From Camarhynchus parvulus (lineage: Eukaryota > Chordata > Aves > Passeriformes > Thraupidae), in NCBI RefSeq assembly GCF_901933205.1, contig NC_044571.1, forward strand, positions 58,341,994 to 58,405,993: 64,000 nt of DNA, given 5' to 3'. A program made the position numbers and the translations under genes. Of this stretch, positions 1 through 10,594 are shown one piece after another (the stretch's first letter is position 1; each line of letters begins with the position of its first letter). The notes beneath the pieces were generated by a model that saw only the letters and a list, made by a program, of their open reading frames with translations, did no database searches and was not told the origin of the DNA.

Positions 1-3000
1 TACACTTGCTATAAGTCCCTTGGAAGTCAGTAAAAACTTTACCACTGACTTACATACTGCCAAGTTTTCACTCTAAGCAGTCTATCTTATGACATTTTGT
101 TTGGAACTCTTCCCACTGTTTGGAACATCCAGCTGGTAATTACATAGAGGGATCAAATTTTAATCCGATATTCTTCTATGATTCTTCATAAGAAACAATG
201 TGAGATACACAGAAATAACATCATGGGTCATCTTGATGTTTAGTTTCCTAAGTTCAGTTTCTTGTATTATCATCCAGGTTGTCCCAACTCAGAATCTTTT
301 CATTATTATGCAATTTCAAAAATCCCAACCAAACAAAAAACCACAAAACCACATAAAACCCACAAACAAACAATCAGAATCTTAAACATCCAAACACACA
401 ACTATAACAGGTTTATAAGGAGCTAAATGAAAATCAGCAGGCAAATACAGGTAAGTTAAGATCTTGAATATTGGTTGTGTTAGAAAAACTAACACAGTAT
501 GAGGATATACACAGATATCAACATTCATGTTATTTCAAACTTCACATATAAGTAGGAAAACATCTTTACAGTTTCATTTGCTTTAACTATTGTTTGGATT
601 GAACACATTGAGAATTTTCACTGTGAAAAGTTATATTTGCATTTTCATTCTGTAACTAATAAACCTATGAGATTCTGTGTTTTTTCAGACTACTTCATCT
701 TATGATTCTACTAAAATATATGAGAGGATTTGTAAAATGCAACTTTTGCCTGCCTAGTGTAGGCCAGTCTTGACACAAAGTTAATGCAAGAAGAAGAGGG
801 ATCGTCACATTTAACCTAGAAGCATTAAAGAGACAGGGTAAATTTCCCTTTGGTAATGTCCAGCCCCCTATTACTATAAATAATTCTGAGATTAATTCCA
901 TCTTGAGTACATAATGATGAAGATAGATGTTCATTACAAGTTTTCAAATTTGTAAAATGATTTGATGTCCAAACCTCCAGTGAAAACAATAAAACAAATA
1001 ATTTAATCTGATAATATAAACCATAAACCTGATCTGTGTCTTTAAATACCCAAATATCTTCTGATCTCTACATTCTAACTTTTCCAGTACTGTCTTTTCT
1101 TGATCTCCATTAAATTTTTATTTACAGACAATGAATTGTCTTTGTCTTACCCCTCACTAGAGAACTAAATTTTATTTTGTTTGAATATTAAATTACATGC
1201 TGAGGTACATTTTTCAAATGCAATATTGACTGAGATATTTGAAATTCACACCACCGATTAGTTATGCAATTCAGATTTTGCTTTTGGCAACTGAGCATTC
1301 AGGCTGAAGGTATCTTTCATGAATTTTATCACTAGTAAAGCTTGAGCACTGCAATATTGACAGGAAGTAAGCACAAAGCAGGCACGAAAACAATTGAAGT
1401 GAACCCACTCAAGAAGAGGAATTCATATTCGTGTAAATGCTTTACAGTGTTCTCCCACCTTTGTTTGGTACAAATAAAAGGGAGTATCTGAAGATGAGTT
1501 ATACATTTTTATTGGATTAAGAATGAAGCACAAAGTACCTGAAGTGTGCTACAGGAAATTTTCAGTGACACAGGGGAAGTCACACCCCCACCTTTCTTAT
1601 TTTCAGTGGCAATCTGGAGCTAAAAATCAGTGACAGGCTTTTGGAAAGCTTCCCTAAAACACATAAGCTGTTCATGTTTCTGAAGTAGGAAAAAAACCAC
1701 ATTAAATAGCTATATTTGTAAGATAAAGTTTTTGTTTGCTTCTTTGACAGTGATTGATAATACTGAGCCATTTTGTCCTATTCAGTGTCATCAGCATTAT
1801 TTATATTGCAGTTGACAGTATTATGCCTTTCTAGGTACACAACAAAATATCATTTTCTCAAAGCACACAGGGCCTTACAAGCTGGAAAAAACCTGACACT
1901 TGAACAGCTTGAACTCAGATGGAGAATGAAAATGCTGGAAAAGATTTTTGGTCCAATATGGATTAAATTTGGGACCTCAGCAGTGGAAAATCCTGGTTCT
2001 TTTTCCTTAGCTACAGGAGCCAGCCAACTAAGGAGAAAACAATCTATTACTTGCCCTAACACAATATGTTTCAACAGAACAGCAATTTTCTTGCTACCTT
2101 TTCCTACCTCAAGATAATAGACAAGTCTTATGTTTTCTTCAGCTCCCAATTTGAAAGAAGTTTAAAAAATGCCTTTCAGTATCTTTCAATCAGGTCTCAG
2201 CCTTCTTGTCATTCAGCTCCTGCTTTATGTAACCTTCTGAAATACTTTTGTAGCAATCTCTAGAGAGACGTCATGTTAAGGACTATTATCAATGGAGTTG
2301 ACAATTCCTCCTCAAGTGTGAACACTTGAATGGTGATAGAAGGGAGGCCTGTTTTAGTTTACCTTGTGACTTTAATACAATCTAACTGTTTTCTTGTTGT
2401 ATGTCAGCCACAAAATTTCATGCAATGACACCTCTAGCAGTGTCAACTTCACCATTTCATGTTGACAAGTCATGTGTGTCAAGAGATACTCTTCTGATTC
2501 AGTTTGAATGACTTATAAAGTCCCACTGACACAGAATGGAAATCCCCATTCTCCCAGTGAGTTGTGATATTTGACTAAATCAGCTCTGTGAGCTGTTTTA
2601 GTGAAAATTGAAATAATTTATCTGATGTAATGTGCTTTACACTGGAGAACTGCAGAGGCACTCAAGGTCCACTGGGGAAGTGGTGACTTGTGAATGAAGT
2701 ATTAATTTCATGAAAGACTCAAGTTTGAATGGAAGATCTCATCTAATTATGTCTTTGCTCATCTGTTCAACATAAGGGCTTAACACATTTAGGGAAAGGA
2801 AAAATAGCACATTTGCCATAGGCAAAAAAGGACATAAATATACATATAGCACAGGTTCTGCAACGTATAAGATATGTACTATGTGTCATAATGTTACAAA
2901 ATTCAAAAGCTTTTTTTTCACCCCTTAAAATAATTAGATTTCTGACATAATGAAAATAATGCTTCTAAATTACTTGAAGTTATAGCCCAAGTGTGGAAAG

Positions 3001-4771
3001 AAAGGAGAGTAATTTTGTGGTTGGCACGGATAGATGAAAGTGGGTGGTATGAAACAACATGTACATTCTGCTTTGGAGAACAATGCAAACACATCAGCAA
3101 TTTCAAAGAACACCAAAGGAAGTAAAAAGGTGAGAAGCAACATAAAGATGCAGTTCCAGCAAAGAAATAGAGAAATTACCTAAAACTTTGGAGGAGAAAC
3201 TTGCTAAGTATATATTATGATAGTCTAGTAACAGTCCAAGTGCAATTTTTGTGGGGAAGTAGACATTAGTGAAACCAATTGGAAAATAAAACAAGACAGT
3301 TCTGAAGTTCACACACATTGCCAAAGAACTACAGGTAAATAAGTATCACATATCATATAAATCATGACAGTTCTTCATATGTGAGCATTTTTAGTCCTTG
3401 AAAAACATAATGTATTTTTATGTAATTTTTATTCTTCCAATTATGCTACAGCTAATTGAATTACATTGCATTTGTTTCAGGCTTGCAACATACACATAAG
3501 CAATTCCTGCGCTGCAGCTGGTGATCAGTAACTTCAAAAACCAAAACAATGTGACTATGGATCCACAGTCTATAAAGACAGGAAAGAAAATCAGTAAAGG
3601 GAAGGAAAAGTAAAAGAATTATGGAAGAAAAAAAAAGGTGTGCTTTCTTTTATTAACCTATTCTTTTTTTTTTTAATTCTGTTAGTGATAAATTAAAGCC
3701 ACTGACATAGCCATTGACCTTGTTAAAATTTTCTGGTACATGGATCTGAAGAGGAAGGCTGATTCCACTTTCACCTTAGGGCTTCAGCATAGGAAGATAC
3801 TCCTTTATTTGCTCAGGGGTGTTCGTCATATAAAATAACTTTGCAAGACTGAAGCACAGATGTGTTATATATTCAGACATACATTTTTCTTGCTTTAAAG
3901 AAGATATACCATTGTTTATCTTGAATCTGATGACATGAGACCTACTGGGAACCTATGGGGCACTTTATATTGTTTTTTGCTTGTAAAGGGTTGTAAACTG
4001 ACGAAGTCAACTATAGAAGTTTACCAAAGACCAGTAAGAAGAAGGTGACAGAAAAAGATTTTGTATTAAAGAGAAGAGCTGACATGTCTCATGGAGTTTG
4101 AAAATAACTTGTGTAAGTTTTTCAAAGCATTTATAATGTTTAGAACATTATTCTGAGCTGTGGTATTTTTTCTGTTAGCTAACACGAGATGTCTCATTGA
4201 ACTATAGCATTTAAAGGTGAGGCTTTGGTTGGTATTCTTCTTTTGTTGTTGTTGTGGTGTTGGTTTTTTGTATGTTTGTTGATTTTTCTGAAAACCCTAG
4301 AAGCTTTTGCATTTCAACAAAGTGCTGTTAACTTACAGAGGAACAAAAGAAGGCAGGCATTATGCATAGCATTAAACAAGGTTGAGTCAGTTCATTTTAT
4401 TTGCAGAAAAGTATAAGAAAACATTTTTCTTTGTTACTTAGATGGCAGAAAGTTGTGCAGTTGCAAGTGCAGTGTTGTGCACAGAGGTACAGCCCAATTA
4501 TTTAGGTTGGCTCTTCATTATATGAATGGACAGCTGTTGCTAAATGGACACTGCACAACTGATGAGAACAGATTAATTATGGCCTAGACTTACTTTTTCC
4601 CCCACTGACTACAAAAAACATCTAGGCAATTTGTTCATGTGTTTGCTCTGCAGTGTGAGTTTTTAAAGTGAGCATAGAAATTATTTAGTTGTTTAAGATG
4701 AGTATGCACCACTCATTCCTTTCATAGACCAGTCCTAGCATCAACAGACACCTGCAATGACTACAATACAT
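1..4771. other. AT-rich DNA with no recognised gene or repeat
   Basis: This stretch is AT-rich and CpG-poor. The open frames are all short (the longest is 114 codons, at 1773-2117 on the plus strand) and none shows a domain, repeat or signal I recognise. Small homopolymer tracts occur near 3630-3680, and a T/G-rich run lies near 4230-4290. I see no CR1 terminal motif, LTR boundary or tRNA-like fold. It may be intergenic or intronic. Confidence 0.5.
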
Positions 4772-5050
4772 TACACAGAATCACAGAGGTGGTCATGGAC
4801 AGCTTGCTGTTCACCAGGATCCCCAGGTCCCTCTCTGCAGAGCTGCTTTCCAACAGGTCAGACGCCACCTGTGCTGGTGCATGGGGCTGTTCCTCCACAG
4901 GTGCAAGACCCTGCACTTGCCTTTGTCGAAGTTCAGACAGCTCTTCTCTGCCCATCTCTCCAGCCTGTCCAGGTCCTCCTGAAGGGCGTTCTGGGGTGTC
5001 AGCCATTCCTCCCAGCCTTGTGCCATCAACAAACCGGATAACATGGCATC
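4772..5050 (-). mobile_element. CR1 LINE fragment, part 1 (split by an LTR)
   Basis: This is an antisense CR1 piece. It opens with the cacagaatcacagagg motif that marks CR1 3' ends seen from the opposite strand. It then jumps directly to the internal CR1 stretch around 'ccccaggtccctctctgcagag', so the copy has an internal deletion. The same CR1 continues at 5654-5860 after an inserted LTR. On the minus strand a 214-codon frame (4761-5405) crosses CR1 and LTR sequence and is not a gene. The copy is non-functional. Confidence 0.85.
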
Positions 5051-5653
5051 TGTAAGAGCTTGATACTAAGAGAAAGGCTTCAAAAAGTGTTTCGTTATTG
5101 TGTCTGCTTATCATAATCACTCTTGAACACCTAAAAGCTGTGTGCGGGATGGGCTGTGAGCAGCCCGCCTTGAGGCACACAAAAAGGACGGCGAAACTGG
5201 TGCAAAACGCGGAGGGGAAAGCGAGGGGCAGAATCCCCGCAGCCCCGGGCACCGCGCCTGCATCCCGGGGCAGGGGCTGCTGCATCCCTGCCAAAACCGC
5301 TCCCGGCATCGGAGAAGGCACGTAAGACACTCCAAACAGCAGGAAAAAAAGGGCAAAACCTGCTCCGCTCCCCCCACCCCATCTCAGCAGTAACAAAAGT
5401 AGCACAGTGTGGTGGTGGCCTATCCTATGCTTTTTAAAGTAACCTTATCTTTTCTAACTTTTCTCTATTTTTCTCTTTCTTTGCCTCTCTTACTATTAAA
5501 TAAAAATATATAATTTTTTTGACGTTAACATTTAATATCGTTTGGATTTATCTCGGTTTTTTGGGGGAATATTTCAAACCTTCAAATTTCATTCTGTTTT
5601 ATTCACTTTTGTTAGTTCTTTTTACTCCTTTGTGATTAAACCAGTTCCCAACA
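5051..5653. mobile_element. Solo LTR inserted in CR1, 5-bp target duplication
   Basis: The 603-bp segment starts TGTAAGAGC and ends CCCAACA, giving canonical TG...CA ends. It is flanked on both sides by GCATC, at 5046-5050 and 5654-5658. Removing the segment and one GCATC restores a continuous antisense CR1. A 5-bp duplication with TG...CA ends fits retroviral integration, such as ERVL-like or some class I elements. A CpG-rich block (about 5145-5330) sits inside it and the right half is AT-rich, with AATAAA at 5499-5504 and TTTATT near 5598. I cannot fix the orientation. No internal retroviral region is present. The family was not identified. Confidence 0.7.
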
Positions 5654-5860
5654 GCATCTACCCCTTCATCCAAATAACTGATGGATAAGTTAAACAGTAC
5701 TGGACCCGATGTTGAAACTTGGGGTACACCATTAGTAACAGGCATTTTAGATCCTGCACCACTGACTACAACCATCTGGGACTGCTGCTCAGACAGTTCT
5801 TGATTGGTTGAGAATGTTTTGTGTGAATCTAATATTTTGGAGAAATTGAGCTACTTAAAA
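5654..5860 (-). mobile_element. CR1 LINE fragment, part 2
   Basis: This continues the antisense CR1 interrupted by the LTR at 5051-5653. It carries the familiar reverse-transcriptase-region wording around 'aacagtactggacccgatg' and 'ggggtacaccattagtaaca', which on the minus strand corresponds to the VPQG-type region of CR1 ORF2. Similarity fades near 5860 and the right limit is approximate. It is broken and non-coding. Confidence 0.75.
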
Positions 5861-6338
5861 TGTTTTCTCCTTCAGATTTTTTGGCTGCATGCTGACAACC
5901 AATCTTTTAAAACCTTCCATTTAATAACTACTGACTAGAAAGAAAAGCATCTATGACAAGGAACTAAAAAAAAAATACAATACAATAAAGTGTTTTGACA
6001 TAAGCTGGAGAAAAGAGCATTTAGTATAAGGATGCAAGGTAAAGGTTCATTTTTGATTTCCAACCGTCACAGAAGATAAACAAGATGATGTCGTATGGGG
6101 CCAGTGGAACTGTTTCCAAGGTCAAATCCACAGAGACAATGATGAAGTTGCTTGAATTCCTTCATCAGCTCTTTTCTGCTTGTTCTGAAACATCCAAAAG
6201 TTATTTCCCTCCAACTGTTCTCCACTGATGTAACATCTGTTAGATTCTGGTCGAATTTGCAGGTCACTACTGTTATTATACAAAAGCAATGCATGTCCAT
6301 ATATCTTCCCAGAAAATGATTTTAAAACTGAAGGACCT

Positions 6339-6433
6339 GTTTTGTTTTGGGTTTTTTGGGTTTTGTTTGTTTGTTTTGGGTTTTTTTGGTTTTGGTTTTT
6401 TCTTTTATTTTAATATTAACTTTTTTTTTTTGC
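6339..6433. repeat. T/G-rich low-complexity tract
   Basis: Runs of T interspersed with G (ttttgggtttt, tttgtttgtttt) end in a stretch of about 12 T directly before the CR1 3' end at 6442. It is simple sequence with no coding content. Confidence 0.85.
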
Positions 6434-6441
6434 TTTAAGGT

Positions 6442-7310
6442 TTCATAGAATCACAGAAGCATCCAGCTTGGAAGAGGCCTTCAAGATCATCTAGTCCACT
6501 GTACTCCTAGCACCACCATGACCACCCCTGAACCATATCCACATCCAGTGCCACATCCAGATGCCTCTTGGACACTTTCAGAGGCAGTGACTCCATCATC
6601 TTTCTAGGTAACATATTCAAATGCCTAAACACTCTTTTAGTGATGTTTTATTCTCTAGTATTTAATCTGAACTTTGTCTGGTCCTCTTCTTCTTTAAACT
6701 TAACAACCCCAGTTCTCTCAGCCACTCATCATAAGACTCGTGCTCCAGCTCCTTCACCAGATTCATGGGCCTTCTCTGAACTTGTTCCAGCACCTCACTG
6801 TTCTTTTTGAGCTGAAGAGTCCAAAACTGAACACAGTGCTCTCTGCATGTGGCCTCACCAGCGCTGAGCAGAGGGACAATAACTTTCCTCATCCTGCTGG
6901 CCACTCTCTTCTTGATACAAGACAAGGTATCGCTGACTCTCCTGGCCACCTGGGCACACTGCAGATTCATGTACAGCTAGCTGCCAACCAGAAACACCAA
7001 GCTCCTTTCTGCTGAGCAGTTCTCAAGCTACTCTTCCTCAAGTCTGGAGTCTTGCATGGGGTTGTTGAAATGCAAGTGCAGGACCTGACACTTGATCTAA
7101 CTGAACATCATGCTGTTGTCCTCAGCCCATTGATATGGTCTGTCTGGATCTCTCTGTAGAGCCTTCCCATTCTCAAGCAGATCAACACTTTGTTCGCATT
7201 AACAAACTAAATTTAAATTATGCCAGATTGTCTTTAGCACCTGCTTTTACTTTTCACTGTACTCACTGTGACCCACAGCTGGTGTCATCCTTTCTTCAAA
7301 CTCAGAATGT
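6442..7310 (-). mobile_element. CR1 LINE fragment, 3' end antisense
   Basis: The fragment begins with the CR1 3'-terminal motif in antisense, ttcatagaatcacagaag, and runs leftward-to-rightward through the 3' UTR and the C-terminal part of ORF2. Recognisable stretches are 'ccccagttctctcagccac', 'cttgttccagcacctcactg' and 'aggacctgacacttgatct'. Similarity breaks at about 7190 and resumes as 'cacagctggtgtcatcc' near 7276, so roughly 75 bp appear inserted or badly diverged. The 102-codon minus-strand frame at 6662-6970 reads as a decayed ORF2 C-terminus. It is 5' truncated, as is usual for CR1. Confidence 0.85.
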
Positions 7311-8604
7311 CTTGGCATCTGCCTGTAAAACATGTGTACAATGATCATTATTGAAATGTCACTTTGTATAATTGCTATATTTATATAATTGTTCCTTATA
7401 AGCAAAATGTGGGGTTTGGGTAGCATTTTTTTTTTCCAAAGAAAAATACAACTGCAGTATAAGAAGTACTCTGCTGGCAAATTTTGACATTTTTCTTTCC
7501 TACACTGCGCAGGACAGGGACAGTTCAATATCTCAGTAATTCCAGAACAGGTTGCTTGCTCAGCTCACAGACCTCAAGAGTCCTGATCCCTAAGACCAGA
7601 CTTTTGCACAGTGATATGCACAGACCTTCCTTTCCTCACAACATCATTTGGAATTGTGCATGTTTTATTTCTCTAAATAACAATCTCAAAGCCTCAGAAG
7701 CTGTATACATAAAATATCAGCATTGTCTCAGTTGGCTAGACATTGGACACACTTGACTTTTCATGTCTACAAATGAATTTTCCCTTTTTTTTCCCTTTCA
7801 CCCTCCATTGTCTTTCAAATATGTTGAGTCAGCTTAGCCATGGGATGCTTATAGATCTATTTGGAAGTTAATAATATAAACATTAAAAAGTTGTAATTCC
7901 CTAAAAGTTTTGGGGTGTTTTTCTCATTAATTATGTTCCAGGATACCTTTATTAATTTTATGTAAGTAACCATATATTTAAAGGAGAGATCAATTTGTTC
8001 AAGTCAAATAAATATGTTACATATTTGTTTTTTGTACCTTGGAATACACTACTAAATCCTCTATGGGACAAGGGGAAAATACAGATGTCCAGAAGGACTC
8101 CCAGCAGATATCTGCTGGTCACATGTATTGTGAGGATAAATACTCACAAGTCTAAAGGAAAGAATTGTTAATTAAGAAGTAAAAGTAACATTTTGAAGGT
8201 TATATCCTTGAGGATTTATCAGCCCTCTAACATTCTTGCATATTTTGAGAAAGTGAAACTTTAATTTGTCTGTCCTTCCATTTAAATTAAAGTATCATTT
8301 GAGTGCTACTGACCTGAGCTTCTGGCTAAAGCTGATGGCCTCATGTTCCTGAAGTTTAGTGAATAAACTATAAAAAAGTAATGTTAGACAATGGATTACA
8401 ATAGTACACTTTATCTGGGAAGCTATTCAAAAATTTCTGAAAACAGCTCTTTTCTGCTTGTTATCCTGACATACAAGATAATTCATCTGACCTTTCCTAA
8501 AGAAGCCCAGAGTAATTCAAATATTGAATTGGGCTGTAGATGAATTGTTCAGCTGACTAGGGACCTCATCTCAGGCGCTAGCAAGAAGTAGGGAAAGTCA
8601 AGCA
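7311..8604. other. No recognised feature
   Basis: AT-rich DNA without long open frames or repeat termini that I recognise. The 93- and 90-codon frames at 7247-7528 (minus) and 7484-7756 (plus) lie here and show no protein-like motifs. Confidence 0.5.
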
Positions 8605-8696
8605 AACATATATGTTATATGTTATAACATATAACATATGTTAACATATAACACATGTTATATAACATATAACATATTACACATATGTTATATGTT
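8605..8696. repeat. AT-rich palindromic repeat
   Basis: About 92 bp are built from alternating ATATGTTAT and ATAACATAT blocks, which are reverse complements of each other. Several nested inverted repeats result, for example ttatatgttataacatataa near 8614. It should be able to form hairpins or a cruciform. It lies about 75 bp left of an antisense LTR and may be an expanded simple repeat. Confidence 0.8.
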
Positions 8697-8770
8697 CTTG
8701 CTGTAGTAAATGCCCTTGTACTTCTGGTAAATGTTTGGCTTACAACACATGGGTCTATCTGCTGTAGGCA

Positions 8771-9330
8771 TGTGTGGCAGGTTACCCCCAACCAGCAGCC
8801 AAACACCTACCATGCATTTTGCTTATGTAGGTCTCTCAGAGGACAGAAAGAAAGTAGAAGGATGGTGAGAAGATTTGAGGAGCAGAATAATAAGAGCATA
8901 GCAGGGAAAGCAAAGCAAAAGGAGAAATTTATTCACTTCTCCCCATCCGCAGACAGATGTCCAAGTACTTCCTGGGAAGCAGGGCCTCAGCATGTGTAAT
9001 AGTTACTTGAGAAGACAAATGGCACAACCATGAACATTTCCCCTCCTTCGTCATTTCTCTGAGCTTTTATTGTTAGACATAAAGGTCATATAATATGTGG
9101 CTGTGGCTTTTTTGGATCAGCTGTCACTATATCACTTTCTAGCCTCTTGGGCTCACCAGCATATTAGGATTTAGCAAGGTAACAGGGTAGAAAGATGAAA
9201 ATCTTGATTCTGTGAAAAGGCAGTTTAGCAATAACCAAAGTACTGTTGTAATTTAGCCACAAATGCAAAAAAACCCAGCACCATATGGGCTGGTTTAGAA
9301 AAAAAGCCCCATTTCAACTGGACTCTGTAA
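8771..9330 (-). mobile_element. Avian ERV-type LTR, antisense, decayed
   Basis: In antisense this reads like the widespread avian LTR family also seen in sense at 58704-59249. The left end 'gttacccccaaccagcagccaaacacc' region matches the LTR 3' end, 'ggatcagctgtcactat' matches the central U3 part, and 'ccatttcaactgg' matches the 5' end. The copy at 58704 shares the word order in reverse complement. No target duplication could be found, and both edges are approximate. There is no retroviral coding region beside it, so it is a probable solo LTR. Orientation is from family resemblance. Confidence 0.65.
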
Positions 9331-9885
9331 AATATGCAATCCTTTGAAAATGTAGAAGAGAAGGTACCCTAGCCAAAATTTCTCAGTTGCCTGCGAAAGG
9401 GATAATGAGATCTGCTAAAACAGAAACTCTGGTCAGGGGAAGTCTATCTTACAGCATGACAAAACCTTCTACAGAATAACTCAGTACATTACAGTTACGA
9501 ACATTTCAGCTACTACTATGGGAACAATAATGAGAATATCTGGCTATGCTTTAGTTTGTGGAAACATATGACAGGGTGCTTAATGTCTCTTATTCACACT
9601 TCCAGGAGTCTGGGTTTCAATGTCACTCTTTTCTCTTTTTGAGGACTGCTCTTGCCTGATCCATTCATAAGTGGATACTCAACCATTTCATCATGAAGTT
9701 AAAGGAAACATCATGTTAACCATCCAGTCACCTTTTGTGCAGCTGCCTACAGAACTGGAGGTGTTGCACACAAGATTCAGTGCCTTAGTACCTGCCCTGC
9801 TAGCAATAAAAAATGTCTGACCTGGTTTTCACCCTTTTACATTTTAAATATGTTTTTATGCCTTATGGTGTTTCCCTTGAGATCA
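9331..9885. other. No recognised feature between two LTRs
   Basis: About 550 bp separate two antisense LTRs that belong to different families, so this is not the interior of a single provirus. No gag, pol or env-like reading frame is visible. Confidence 0.45.
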
Positions 9886-10594
9886 TGGTCTGGTGGATTA
9901 ACTTTAGAGGAGGGTAAGGCTCAGAACAGTCTCAGCAGAACTGTTGAAGGGAGGAGGAATGTGGGAATAGGATGAGAAAGGAACAAGGAGATTGCTTATC
10001 AGCTACTGTCTGGGACAAAACTCAATTCAGAGAAAATAAATTCAATTTATTGTCATGTAAAATAGATTTGGATAGTAAGGAGAAAAAATACAAACATTTA
10101 AATGACACTTTTCATCCCCCTTTTCCCAAGCTCAGCTTCACTCCTTCTCTTCCTATATCTCCAATCCCCCCACTTAGTGGTTCAGAAGGGGGTGGGGCTG
10201 TAATAATTAGGTGATGCTTCTTCTCCAGTGCTCCTTTATGCTCAGACCTCCTTTCTGCTCCCATCTCTATGAGCTGGACTTCCTCAGAAAATATTCACCT
10301 TCATGTCCTCAATGAGCTGCAGGGGAATCTCTGCTCCAGTGGCTGGTACATTTTCTTCTCTCGCCTTGGTGTTCCCTCTGCTGTTTCTCACTCCTTTTTG
10401 TTCTCCCCACCTTCCTCCACCTTGCATTTTTTGCCCTTTCTTTAGTATGTTTTCCACAAGAAACCATCATCTTGGCTGAGGGGCTGAGATGTGTCCTGCA
10501 ACACATTAGCTTGAGCTGGCAGGAGCCTGCAGGACAGAGCGCAAACCTGCAGCTTCTGCTGTTAACATCTGGGCACCTGAGCGCAATACAAGGT
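9886..10594 (-). mobile_element. Avian ERV-type long LTR, antisense, with deletions
   Basis: In antisense this resembles a GC-rich avian LTR family about 1 kb long. Landmarks are the 'aaattcaatttattgtcatg' polyadenylation region near 10040, the C-rich 'ccaatccccccacttagtgg' block near 10160 and 'ggggaatctctgctccagtgg' near 10322. The right end reads gcgcaatacaa. The sense copy at 62539-62945 contains the corresponding 'ggaggtgctccaggcactac' and 'cttttgg' style segments. The repetitive middle of the family appears deleted here. No target duplication was found, and the edges are estimates. Confidence 0.6.

Noticed and set aside
1773..2149. 114-codon plus and 99-codon minus frames
   Set aside because: Overlapping frames on both strands without domains, splice context or homology that I recognise.
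4761..5405. 214-codon minus-strand open frame
   Set aside because: It runs across CR1 and LTR sequence joined by insertion, so its length is due to GC-rich DNA with few stops.
10492..10536. Perfect 9-bp inverted repeat (TGTCCTGCA/TGCAGGACA) with a 27-nt loop
   Set aside because: It lies inside a decayed LTR and is short; a chance hairpin is adequate explanation.
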